Source: Streptomyces sp. NRRL F-5122
GTDB lineage: Bacteria; Actinomycetota; Actinomycetes; Streptomycetales; Streptomycetaceae
DNA: 64,000 nucleotides
Direction: 5' to 3'
Assembly (NCBI RefSeq): GCF_001507435.1
Contig: NZ_LMWH01000242.1
Location: 42,834 to 106,833, forward strand
Below are positions 44,268-52,369 of this stretch, piece after piece. The notes under the pieces were generated by a model. The model did no database searches. It was not told where the DNA came from and worked only from the letters and a program-made list of their open reading frames with translations. A program made the position numbers and the translations under genes. How positions within the stretch are numbered: the stretch's first letter is position 1; every line of letters starts with the position of its first letter.

Positions 44268-44288
44268 GTCACCTGTCAAACCGGTGAC
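44268..44288. promoter_or_regulatory. 21-bp operator, site 2
   Basis: GTCACCTGTCAA, 3 nt, GGTGAC; same as the site ahead of the CGNR gene apart from the 3-nt centre. 122 bp upstream of the hydrolase start. Confidence 0.7.
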
Positions 44289-44365
44289 TGATCTCCATCG
44301 TGAGACGTTCGAGCGTGCGGCCTTACATGCGTCTACCTGGGCGAAAGGTTGTGTGGCGCCTCCGC

Positions 44366-44386
44366 ATCACCCTCTTGACAGGTGAT
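44366..44386. promoter_or_regulatory. 21-bp operator, site 3 (inverted)
   Basis: On the minus strand it reads ATCACCTGTCAA, 3 nt, GGTGAT. Its centre is 98 bp from that of site 2, between the hydrolase gene and the small-peptide/desulfhydrase genes. Confidence 0.68.
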
Positions 44387-44559
44387 GGTCGATGCGTGCA
44401 GTGTGGTGGCCGACAACCAGCGGACGGCAGCCGGTCACGGTGGACCCGGCCCCTGTCCGCGTTCGTCGCGAAGGGGGGGCGGGATGCGAGTCACTCGGGC
44501 CCGCCCCCGAGCGGCGGCCGGCCCCCGTCCATCCGTTTCCGCACCGGGAGTCCGGAACG

Positions 44560-44640
44560 ATGTCCAAGACCCTTAAGATCATGTCGGCGATCGTGGCGAC
44601 GCTCGTGATCGCCGTCGGCTGCTTCACCCAGGTCTTCTGA
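44560..44640 (+). CDS. 26-aa hydrophobic peptide
   Basis: MSKTLKIMSAIVATLVIAVG then CFTQVF: a positively charged start and one membrane-spanning helix ending near a Cys. It is preceded by GGGAGTCCGGAACG. It is too short for homology but looks like a genuine small membrane peptide. 58 nt ahead of the desulfhydrase-like gene and downstream of operator site 3. Confidence 0.4.
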   Translation: MSKTLKIMSAIVATLVIAVGCFTQVF

Positions 44641-44698
44641 CGGCCTGCTGAACACCCGGGGCGGCGGAATCCGGTGGCCCGCTCGATCTGGAGATTCC

Positions 44699-45679
44699 AT
44701 GAGTGACAAGATCACCCTGTCGACCTGGCCCACACCGCTGGAACCCCTGCCCCGGCTGGCGGCGGCGATCGGGCTGGGCGAGGACGACCTGTGGATCAAG
44801 CGGGACGACCTCATCGGCCTCGGTGGCGGCGGAAACAAGGTCCGCAAGCTGGAATGGACCGCCGGGGCCGCCCTCGCGGAAGGCGCGGACACCCTGGTCA
44901 CCACCGGCGCCGCACAGAGCAACCACGCCCGGCTCACCGCGGCCGCCGCGGCGCGCCTGGGACTCGACGTCGTGCTCGTCTTCCCCGGCACACCCGACGG
45001 CGCCGCCGGCGGCTCGGGCAACCTGGTGCTCGACGGCCTCTTCGGCGCGAGGATCCTCTGGGCCGGGGACGGCACTCCGAGCGAACTGGCCGGCGCCGCC
45101 GAGGAGGTCTGCCGAGAACTGGCCCAGGACGGCGCCCACCCGTACCTGATCCCATTCGGAGGCTCCAGCCCTCTCGGAGCACGCGGATACGTCGAAGGCG
45201 GCCAGGAACTGCGAACCCAACTGCCCGACGTGGACCACGTCGTGGTCGCCCTGGGCTCCGGCGGCACCATGGCCGGACTGATCGGCGCCCTGGGTGCCGA
45301 GCGCATCCTCGGCGTGCACTGCGGAGCGGTGGCCGAGCCGGCCGCGACCGTGGCCGACCTCGCCGGCGCGCTCATGGGCCGCCCCGTCGCCCCCGGGGCC
45401 CTCCGCGTCCGTACCGACCAGGTGGGCGCCGCATACGGCGTCCTGCACGAGCCCGTTCTAAAAGCGATGCGGACAGCCGCGGCCACCGAGGGCATCGTCC
45501 TCGACCCGGTCTACACCGGACGGGCCATGGCCGGTCTGATCGCCGCCGTCCGGGACGGCGATATCCGCAGGGGACAACGCACCGTGTTCCTCCACACCGG
45601 CGGACTCCCCGGGCTGTTCGGACACGCCGAAGCCGTGCATCGTTCCGTCGCCACACTGCGCTCGCACAGGTCCGGCTGA
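44699..45679 (+). CDS. D-cysteine desulfhydrase / ACC deaminase-like PLP enzyme
   Basis: 326 aa. The PLP lysine is in LGGGGNKVRKLEWTAG; TTGAAQSNHARLTAAAAARL is the substrate loop characteristic of the D-cysteine desulfhydrase/ACC deaminase group, and ALGSGGTMAGLIGAL the phosphate-binding loop. TDQVGAAYGVLHEP and LDPVYTGRAMAGL complete the fold. D-cysteine breakdown to pyruvate, ammonia and sulfide is the likelier activity; the two cannot be separated from the motifs alone. Ends at a 38-bp palindrome. Confidence 0.88.
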   Translation: MSDKITLSTWPTPLEPLPRLAAAIGLGEDDLWIKRDDLIGLGGGGNKVRKLEWTAGAALAEGADTLVTTGAAQSNHARLTAAAAARLGLDVVLVFPGTPDGAAGGSGNLVLDGLFGARILWAGDGTPSELAGAAEEVCRELAQDGAHPYLIPFGGSSPLGARGYVEGGQELRTQLPDVDHVVVALGSGGTMAGLIGALGAERILGVHCGAVAEPAATVADLAGALMGRPVAPGALRVRTDQVGAAYGVLHEPVLKAMRTAAATEGIVLDPVYTGRAMAGLIAAVRDGDIRRGQRTVFLHTGGLPGLFGHAEAVHRSVATLRSHRSG

Positions 45680-45700
45680 GCGGTCCGCCGGTCCGAACGC

Positions 45701-45738
45701 GCTTCGGGTGTACGGGAGATCTCCCGTACACCCGAAGC
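45701..45738. terminator. Perfect 38-bp palindrome, bidirectional terminator candidate
   Basis: The 19-nt arm GCTTCGGGTGTACGGGAGA is followed at once by its exact reverse complement, centred on AGATCT. It lies between the convergent desulfhydrase and flotillin genes, 20 nt after one stop and 64 nt from the other. Confidence 0.7.
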
Positions 45739-45802
45739 CCCAATGCATCAGCGGCTCATCGCCCCGGCCCCCGAACGACTCGGGAAACCGGTGCGTCCGG
45801 CC

Positions 45803-47290
45803 TCATCCCTCGCCCTTCTCCACCGTGACCCTCTCCGGGCGCGGCGGTGTGGAATCGTTGAGCCCGACAGCGCCGTTCGACGCCGCGCCGTTCTGGTTCA
45901 TCGAGGACAGCAGTTGGCGGGCGAGACCCAGACCGGTGCCACCCATCGTCAGCGCCTTGGCAAAGACATCGGCCATACCGTCGGCGCCGTTGAGCAGCAC
46001 CATGTTGTCGACGTTGCCGAAGGCGGACGCCCCCGCCTGGACGATCTCCGGCCACTTCTCGGCCAGTTGCTGCGCGACCACGGCCTCCTGATTCTCCGCA
46101 AGGGCTGCGGCGCGCGCCTTGATGGACTCGGCCTCGGCCAGACCCTGGGCCTTCGTCGCCTCGGCCTGCGCCAAGCCCTTGGCCTGGGCCGCGGCCGCCT
46201 CCGCCTCACCGGTGGCACGGGTCGCCGCCGCCGAGGCCGCACCCCGCGTCTTGGTCGCCTCGGCCTCGGCCCCCGCGGCCGTCTTGACCCGGGTCGCCTC
46301 GGCCGCGGCGGCCAATTCGGTCTCCTTCGCCTTCGCCTGCGCCGAGGAGATCCGCACATCGCGCTCCGCCTCGGCCAGCGTGCGCTTCTCGTAGGCCTTG
46401 GCGTCCGCCGGCTTGCGGACGTCCGCCTGAAGCTGCTGTTCGCGCCGGTGCGCCTCGAGTTCGGCGACCCGCGTCTCCTGCACGACGACCTCCTGCCGGG
46501 CCGCCGCGTCGGCGAGCGGACCGGCCTGACGCGCAGCGGCCGCCGCCTTGTCGCGTTCGGCCTGGTAGCCGGCCTGCAGGATCTCGCTGTCCCGAGTCGC
46601 CTCCGCCATCCGCGCGAACGACTGCTGCTCCGCCTCGGTGGCGAGACGGTTCGCCTCCGCCTGCGCGATACGCGCGTCCCGCTGCACCGCCGCCGCGTGC
46701 GGCGCGGCGAGGTTCCGGATGTACCCCGTCGGGTCCTCGATCTCGTGGATCTGCAGCGAGTCGACGATCAGACCGAGCTTCTCCATCTCCGTGCCGCACG
46801 CCGCCCGAGTCTGCCCGGTGAGCTTGTCCCGGTCGCGGATCATGTCCTCGACCGTCAACCCGCCCACGATGGACCGCAGATGACCCGCGAACACGTTGTG
46901 CACGCGCTCCGACATCAGCTTCTGCTGGTCCAGGAAGCGGCGGGCCGCGTTGGCGATCGACACGAAGTCGTCGCCCACCTTGAAGATGACCACGCCCCGC
47001 ACCCGCAGCGGGATGCCCTGCTGGGTCACGCAGTCCACCTGCAGTTCCGTCTCGTTGAGGTCCAGCGAGAGTTTGCGCACCGCCTGCACACCCGGCATCA
47101 CCAGCGTGCCGCGCCCCGTGACGATGCGGAATCCCATGCCCTCTTCGAGGCCTTCGGTCCGATGCTTCGAACCGGAGATGATCAGCGCTTCGTTGGGCTC
47201 CGCGACACGCCACATGAGCTTGAAGACACCAACGATGCAAACCAGTGCGAGGACAACCGCCCCCGCCACGACGCCGATGACCATCGGCAT
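45803..47290 (-). CDS. Flotillin-like SPFH/PHB membrane protein
   Basis: 495 aa from ATG 47290 behind GGGGG. Membrane anchor at residues 4-25 (VIGVVAGAVVLALVCIVGVF), SPFH domain about 30-210 (ETELQVDCVTQQGIPLRVRG, FAGHLRSIVGGLTVEDMIRD), a long Ala/Glu/Lys coiled coil with many AEAxxxxA heptads (about 215-430), and a tail with AQQLAEKWPEIVQAG. It organises membrane microdomains in known bacteria. An NfeD-like gene precedes it, the usual partnership. Confidence 0.92.
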   Translation of the reverse strand: MPMVIGVVAGAVVLALVCIVGVFKLMWRVAEPNEALIISGSKHRTEGLEEGMGFRIVTGRGTLVMPGVQAVRKLSLDLNETELQVDCVTQQGIPLRVRGVVIFKVGDDFVSIANAARRFLDQQKLMSERVHNVFAGHLRSIVGGLTVEDMIRDRDKLTGQTRAACGTEMEKLGLIVDSLQIHEIEDPTGYIRNLAAPHAAAVQRDARIAQAEANRLATEAEQQSFARMAEATRDSEILQAGYQAERDKAAAAARQAGPLADAAARQEVVVQETRVAELEAHRREQQLQADVRKPADAKAYEKRTLAEAERDVRISSAQAKAKETELAAAAEATRVKTAAGAEAEATKTRGAASAAATRATGEAEAAAAQAKGLAQAEATKAQGLAEAESIKARAAALAENQEAVVAQQLAEKWPEIVQAGASAFGNVDNMVLLNGADGMADVFAKALTMGGTGLGLARQLLSSMNQNGAASNGAVGLNDSTPPRPERVTVEKGEG

Positions 47291-47423
47291 GCGCCCCCTT
47301 TGCCTGGTGCCGGGTCGGCACCGAACGAAGGGAGTGTGCGCCTGTGCAAGCCGGGGGTGAAGACGCTGACGGATCCTTGTCGCCATCTTGACACGAACGG
47401 CTCTCACCTGCGGCGAGGTGGGC

Positions 47424-47648
47424 TCAACTGTCGTACACGGTCTCGACGTAGACCGTCCGCGGCGGCAGGTGCTCCACCACCATGACCACCGTGCCCGGCT
47501 CGATGCGCCCCTTGCCGTCCGCGGGATAGGCGAGGAAGTGCTCGGCGCCGCCGCGCACACGGACCATCACCTCACCGATCAGCCCGGGCCCCACGGTGCC
47601 GGTGACACGCCCCATCAAGCCGACCAACGACGCATCGCCCATGGCCAC
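47424..47648 (-). CDS. NfeD-like OB-fold protein
   Basis: 74 aa; GTG at 47648 or ATG at 47642. LVGLMGRVTGTVGPGLIGEV, then GRIEPGTVVMVVEHLPPRTV is the soluble C-terminal OB-fold of NfeD proteins, without the membrane segments of the full-length form. It lies 133 bp upstream of the flotillin gene on the same strand and probably acts with it. Confidence 0.82.
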   Translation of the reverse strand: MAMGDASLVGLMGRVTGTVGPGLIGEVMVRVRGGAEHFLAYPADGKGRIEPGTVVMVVEHLPPRTVYVETVYDS

Positions 47649-47666
47649 AGCGTACGGTCAACGGGC

Positions 47667-49088
47667 CTACGCCGCCCGGTTGTCCGCCGACATCCCCTGC
47701 CCGGGCCGGTGTTCGTGCCACCGGAGGTCCGCCTCCAACTGCGCCGCCAGCGACACCAGAAGGGGCTCGCTGTGCGCCGGGCCGAGCAGTTGGGCACCCA
47801 CCGGCAGCCCGTCGACGAAGCCCGCCGGGACGTTGACGCCGGGCCACCCCAGGACGTTCCACGGCCACGCGTACGGGCAGGCGGCGATCATCGCGCGGTC
47901 GGTGTTCCAGCCGCTCATGTTCGCCAGCGTCCCGATGCGCGGCGGGGGAGCGGCCGTTGTCGGGGCGAGCACGACGTCGTACCGCGCGAACAGCGCCCCC
48001 ACCCGGCGGTGCAGCGCCGCCTCCGCGCGCCGCGCCACACGCAGTGGCGCCCCGCCGAGCAGTCGGCCCAGGCGTGCTGCGTCACGGGTGCGCCGGTCCA
48101 GCAGGTGGGGCGACGGTACGTCCCGCACCCGCTCGGCGATCCCGGCGGTCGCCCGTGGTACGAAGGCCAGCCCGATCTGCCCGTAGCGCGGTTCCGCCTC
48201 CTCCACCACATGCCCGAGCGCGGCCAGCCGCTCGGCGAGAGCGCGGACGCGGTCCCGTATGCGGGGATCGAGGCGCGCAGGCACCGCGGTGAAGGGCGGC
48301 TTCAGCGACAGGGCGATCCGCAGTGTGCCGGGATCGCGCCCCACCGCGGCCGAGATGTCGAGGGCGGCCGGCCGGTGCAGGTCACCGTCGTGGTTGCCGC
48401 CGGCCGCGTCCAGGAGCAGGGCCGCGTCCGCCACCGTACGGGCGAGTGTGCCGTTGACGGTGATGCCCTGGAACGACTCGGGGCGCGGCCAGGTCGAGAT
48501 GCGGCCGCGCTGCGGTTTGATGCCGACGAGATGGGTCCAGCCGGCCGGGATACGGATCGACCCGGCGCCGTCCGAGCCCAGCGCCGCCGGAACGAGGCCG
48601 GCGGCCACCGCGGCGGCGGACCCACCTGATGAGCCGCCGGGGGTGTGGCCGAGGTTCCAGGGGTTGCGGGTGTCTCCGAAGGCGGGCCCCTCGGTGAACG
48701 GCCACTGCCCCAGTTCGCAGGTGTTGGTCTTGCCGACGATCACGGCACCTGCCGCCCGCAGTCGCCGTACCGCCTCGCCGTCCTCGGCCGCGGGCGGAAA
48801 GGCCCCCCGGCAGCCGAACGCGGTCGGCTCGCCTGCCACGTCCATGTCGTCCTTGACGGCCACCGGCACACCGAGCAGCGGTCGCCGCACCCCGGCCGCG
48901 AGCTCGTCGTCGGCCGCCTGGGCCTCGGCGAGGGCGGCCTCGGTGCGTACCAGGCGAAAGGCGTTGACCGAGGACTGCGTCGCCTCGATCCGGGCCAATG
49001 CGCGCTCGACGAGGATGCGGGAGGTCACCTCGCCCGCGGCGAGCATACGGGCGCAGTCGGCCAGCCCGGGAGTACGGTCGGACGCCAT
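47667..49088 (-). CDS. Amidase signature family hydrolase
   Basis: 473 aa from ATG 49088 behind GGAGGTG; the enormous upstream frame belongs to the complement of the LacI gene. The Ser-cisSer-Lys triad is visible: Lys in LLGVPVAVKDDMDVAG, cis-Ser in HTPGGSSGGSAAAVAAGLV, and the nucleophile in LGSDGAGSIRIPAGWTHLVG. It hydrolyses an amide, substrate unknown. Divergent from a LacI regulator across a palindromic site. Confidence 0.9.
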   Translation of the reverse strand: MASDRTPGLADCARMLAAGEVTSRILVERALARIEATQSSVNAFRLVRTEAALAEAQAADDELAAGVRRPLLGVPVAVKDDMDVAGEPTAFGCRGAFPPAAEDGEAVRRLRAAGAVIVGKTNTCELGQWPFTEGPAFGDTRNPWNLGHTPGGSSGGSAAAVAAGLVPAALGSDGAGSIRIPAGWTHLVGIKPQRGRISTWPRPESFQGITVNGTLARTVADAALLLDAAGGNHDGDLHRPAALDISAAVGRDPGTLRIALSLKPPFTAVPARLDPRIRDRVRALAERLAALGHVVEEAEPRYGQIGLAFVPRATAGIAERVRDVPSPHLLDRRTRDAARLGRLLGGAPLRVARRAEAALHRRVGALFARYDVVLAPTTAAPPPRIGTLANMSGWNTDRAMIAACPYAWPWNVLGWPGVNVPAGFVDGLPVGAQLLGPAHSEPLLVSLAAQLEADLRWHEHRPGQGMSADNRAA

Positions 49089-49115
49089 GGGGGACACCTC
49101 CGCGAGTCCGTTGTC

Positions 49116-49127
49116 TACCGAACGGTA
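49116..49127. promoter_or_regulatory. LacI-type operator candidate
   Basis: TACCGAACGGTA, symmetric arms TACCG/CGGTA, between the divergent amidase and LacI genes, 28 bp from the amidase start. Confidence 0.5.
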
Positions 49128-49235
49128 ACCTGCGGCAGCCCGACGGACCGTCGATTGCCCGACTTCCCTTGTCACAAGGGTTGTTGAGGAGCCACCTCGC
49201 ACCCGGAGGCCGCCCGCCGTGACCGTTCTGCAAAG

Positions 49236-50282
49236 ATGCGGTGCGTCATGGTGGAGATACCTGAACGGCCCGACCCTGCGTCGTCCGCACCCCCCGCCGT
49301 GCCGACGAGTGCCGATGTGGCCCGCCTGGCCGGTGTCTCGCGCGCGACCGTCTCGTACGTCCTGAACAACGCAGGCGCCGTACGCATCAGCGAACCCACG
49401 CGCCGCCGTGTCCGCGCGGCCGCCGAGGAGTTGGGGTACGTTCCGCACGCCGCGGCCCGCAGTCTGCGCGCCGGGCACAGCCGCATGGTGCTCATGCCGG
49501 CCCCGAACGTGCCGGTGGGTCCGCTGTACGGCCAGTTCATCAACGAACTGCAGTGGGCCCTCAGCCGCCTCGAGTACACGGTCGTCCAGTACGCCGGCAT
49601 GGGTCTGCACGGTGACGAAGCCGCCCGTGCCTGGGCCGAGTTGCGGCCCGTGGCCGTGATCGTCCCCGGCGGTGGCCTCGGCCCGACGGGTGTGCGGATC
49701 CTCAAGCGCTCCGGCGCGCGCGCCGTGGTGACCCTCGGCCCCGAACGTGTCGAGGGCGCCCATGCGCTGGTCATGGACCACTACGGGGTCGGTCACAGCG
49801 CGGGAGCGCACCTGCTCGCCAGGGGGTGCCGCCGGATCGGAGTGGTCGTTCCTCAGGAGCCCGGCCTGGAGTACTTCTCCAGGCCCAGGCTCGAAGGAGT
49901 GCGGTGCGCACTGGAGGACACCGGGGCGGCCGTCACGGAGCTGCCGCTCGCGTACGAGGAGGAGGCCGCCGCCCGGATCGCCAGGCGCTGGCGCTCGCTC
50001 GGTCTGGACGCCGTGTTCGCCTACAACGACGAGTACGCGATGCTGCTGATGCGCGCACTGCAGGACGACGGGGTGGTGATTCCGGAGGAGACCGCCGTCA
50101 TCGGCGCCGACGACCTGCTGCTCGGGCGGCTGCTGCGTCCGCGGCTGAGCACCGTGCATATCGAACTGCCGTCCGGACGCTTTCTCGCCGAGCTGGTCGA
50201 CCGTGTCGTGCGCGATCCTGGAGGTGTGCCGGAGGCGCACAAGGTGCTCGGGGCGCGGGTCGTGCATCGCGAGTCCAGCTGA
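49236..50282 (+). CDS. LacI-family regulator
   Basis: 348 aa (ATG at 49236 or 49248). HTH TSADVARLAGVSRATVSYVL then NNAGAVRISEPTRRRVRAAA with the hinge LGYVPHAAARSLRAG; periplasmic-binding-like effector domain to the end. Divergent from the amidase, and followed on its own strand by the aldehyde dehydrogenase, so it probably controls an amide-to-acid catabolic set. Confidence 0.92.
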   Translation: MRCVMVEIPERPDPASSAPPAVPTSADVARLAGVSRATVSYVLNNAGAVRISEPTRRRVRAAAEELGYVPHAAARSLRAGHSRMVLMPAPNVPVGPLYGQFINELQWALSRLEYTVVQYAGMGLHGDEAARAWAELRPVAVIVPGGGLGPTGVRILKRSGARAVVTLGPERVEGAHALVMDHYGVGHSAGAHLLARGCRRIGVVVPQEPGLEYFSRPRLEGVRCALEDTGAAVTELPLAYEEEAAARIARRWRSLGLDAVFAYNDEYAMLLMRALQDDGVVIPEETAVIGADDLLLGRLLRPRLSTVHIELPSGRFLAELVDRVVRDPGGVPEAHKVLGARVVHRESS

Positions 50283-50419
50283 GCGCACGGCGGACGCGGA
50301 GCACCCGCCGCGCCCGTCGTCGGCGGCCGGCGCGCCAGGTGGCCGTCCGACCGGCCGCGAACGACACGGGACGTCCGCCGGAGCGGAGGTCCCGTCCGGT
50401 GACCGATGGGAGAGCCGTG

Positions 50420-51847
50420 ATGCCGCTCGACCCGACGAAGTGGCGGTCCCGGCCGCTGACCGGCGCCGACTACGCCGTCACCGAGCCCGCCACGGGAGAC
50501 ACACTGACCACCGTCACCCTCGCGTCCGAACAGGACGTGGCGGCGGCGGCCTCGGCCGCGGACGCCGCCCGGCACGCCTGGTCCCGGGCTGCGCACTCCC
50601 AACGCGCCGCCGTGCTCCGCAAGGCGGGCGACCTGTTCGCCGCGCACGGGGACGAGCTGCGCGACTGGATCGTCCGCGAGTCCGGATCGGTCCGGGAGAA
50701 GGCCGACCTCGAATTGCGCGCCGCCGTTGGGCAGTGCTACGAGGCGGCTGCTCTGGCGTTCCGGCCCACCGGCCAGGTCCTGCAATCGGAGGCGGCCCCG
50801 CTGTCGTACACCCGCCGTGTACCCGTCGGCGTCGTGGGCGTGATCGCGCCGTTCTACGCCCCGCTGTTTCTCGCCGTGCGCTCTTTGGCACCGGCACTCG
50901 CGCTCGGCAACGCCGTCGTGCTCAAGCCCGATCCGCGCACCGCCGTCTGCGGAGGATTCTGTCCCGCCGCCGTCCTTGCCGAGGCCGGACTGCCGTCCGA
51001 CCTGTTGCACGTGCTTCCCGCGGAACCCGACGTGGGGCAGGAGATGATCGCCGACCCGAGGATCGCGGTCATCTCCTTCACCGGCTCCACCACCGCCGGA
51101 CGTGCGGTCGCCGAGGCCGCCGGACACCACCTCAAGCGGGCCCACGTGGAGCTCGGAGGAAACTCCGCACTGATCGTCCTGGAGGACGCCGACCTCGACG
51201 CGGTGATCCCTGCGGCGGCCTGGGGGTCCTTCTTCCATCAGGGGCAGGTCCGCACGGCGACGGGCCGTCACCTCGTCCACGCCTCGCTGTACGACGAGTA
51301 CGTCGAGCGCCTGGCGGCCAAGGCGGACGCCCTCACCGTCGGCGATCCGTACCGCGAACAGGTGCACCTCGGGCCCGTCATCGACGCTGCCCAACTCGAC
51401 CGGATCCACGGACTGGTGGAGGCCAGTACGGCCCGCGGCGCGAAACTCGTGGCGGGCGGCACGTACCGGGAGCTGTTCTACCGGCCGACGGTGCTGGCGG
51501 GCGCCGGCGACAGCACACCCGCCTACACGGAGGACGTCTTCGGGCCGGTCGCTCCCGTGCGGCCCTTCCACACGCCCCAGGAGGCCGCGACCCTGGCGTC
51601 AGCCGGGCCGTACGGCCTCTCGGTCGGGATCGTCACCCGGGACACCCTGCGCGGTCTCGACCTGGCGGCGCGCATCCGTACGGGCATCGCACACGTCAAC
51701 GACCAGACCGTCAGCGACGCCGTGCCCTTCGGGGCCGCCGTCTCCTGCGGCACCGCCGCCCGCTTCGGAGATGAGGCCGTGATCGAGGCCTTCACCGACG
51801 AACGCTGGACGACGGTGCGCGAGGATGTGGCGATCTACCCCTACTAG
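50420..51847 (+). CDS. Aldehyde dehydrogenase family protein lacking the catalytic cysteine
   Basis: 475 aa from ATG 50420 behind GGGAGAG. Benzaldehyde/vanillin dehydrogenase-like throughout: VGVIAPFYAPLFLAVRSLAP, FTGSTTAGRAVAEAAG, the general-base Glu in RAHVELGGNSALIVLEDADL and the ending RWTTVREDVAIYPY. The nucleophile site reads FFHQGQVRTATGRHLVH where relatives have GQICMTTGRHLVH, so the catalytic Cys is Arg (CGC at the place of TGC). Normal oxidation should be blocked unless this is a sequencing error. It follows the LacI gene. Confidence 0.88.
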   Translation: MPLDPTKWRSRPLTGADYAVTEPATGDTLTTVTLASEQDVAAAASAADAARHAWSRAAHSQRAAVLRKAGDLFAAHGDELRDWIVRESGSVREKADLELRAAVGQCYEAAALAFRPTGQVLQSEAAPLSYTRRVPVGVVGVIAPFYAPLFLAVRSLAPALALGNAVVLKPDPRTAVCGGFCPAAVLAEAGLPSDLLHVLPAEPDVGQEMIADPRIAVISFTGSTTAGRAVAEAAGHHLKRAHVELGGNSALIVLEDADLDAVIPAAAWGSFFHQGQVRTATGRHLVHASLYDEYVERLAAKADALTVGDPYREQVHLGPVIDAAQLDRIHGLVEASTARGAKLVAGGTYRELFYRPTVLAGAGDSTPAYTEDVFGPVAPVRPFHTPQEAATLASAGPYGLSVGIVTRDTLRGLDLAARIRTGIAHVNDQTVSDAVPFGAAVSCGTAARFGDEAVIEAFTDERWTTVREDVAIYPY

Positions 51848-51863
51848 GCGTTGCCTGCCGGCG

Positions 51864-52250
51864 TCACTCGCCGTTCTGGTCGGCCTTGGACTGCTGCTCG
51901 GCGACCGCCTTGCGGACCTCGTCCATGTCCAGCTTGCGGGCCTGCCCGATGACGTCGTCGAGGGCCGCCTGCGGCAGGGCGCCCGGCTGCGCGAACACGG
52001 CCACGCGGTCACGGACGATCATCAGCGTGGGGATCGACTGGATGCCGAAGGCCGCCGCCAGCTCGGGCTGCGCTTCCGTGTCCACCTTGCCGAACACGAG
52101 GTCGGGGTTCTCGTCGGCGGCCTTCTGGTACACGGGGGCGAACTGACGGCAGGGCCCGCACCAGGACGCCCAGAAGTCGATCAGGACGAAGTCGTTGTCC
52201 TGCACCGTCTGGTCGAAGTTTTCCTTGGTGAGCTCCACGGTGCTGCTCAT
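51864..52250 (-). CDS. trxA: Thioredoxin
   Basis: 128 aa. DFWASWCGPCRQFAPVYQKA holds the redox WCGPC; the cis-proline loop is QSIPTLMIVRDRVAVFAQPG. An acidic C-terminal tail of about 20 residues extends past the usual fold. It reduces disulfides in the cytosol. Its start lies 119 bp from that of the divergent disulfide oxidoreductase at 52370, a plausible redox pair. Confidence 0.93.
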   Translation of the reverse strand: MSSTVELTKENFDQTVQDNDFVLIDFWASWCGPCRQFAPVYQKAADENPDLVFGKVDTEAQPELAAAFGIQSIPTLMIVRDRVAVFAQPGALPQAALDDVIGQARKLDMDEVRKAVAEQQSKADQNGE

Positions 52251-52369
52251 TGCCTATCCCTCTTCCTGATGTCGGGGCTGAGCCGCTGTCCACAACGGCG
52301 ACACAGGGGTATGTATTCCGCGCGCGTACCCGTGTGGCCACCGCGCACACCAACAACCAGACTGTCCCC

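Noticed and set aside
44284..44385. GTG-started 33-codon frame between operator sites 2 and 3
   Set aside because: Composition looks random and the region is better explained as regulatory DNA.
46206..47321. Leftward open frame in another phase over flotillin
   Set aside because: Low-complexity Gly/Arg sequence; the flotillin phase has SPFH and coiled-coil features.
49089..50288. Upstream extension of the amidase frame
   Set aside because: Antisense of the LacI gene; amidase homology and the ribosome site begin at 49088.
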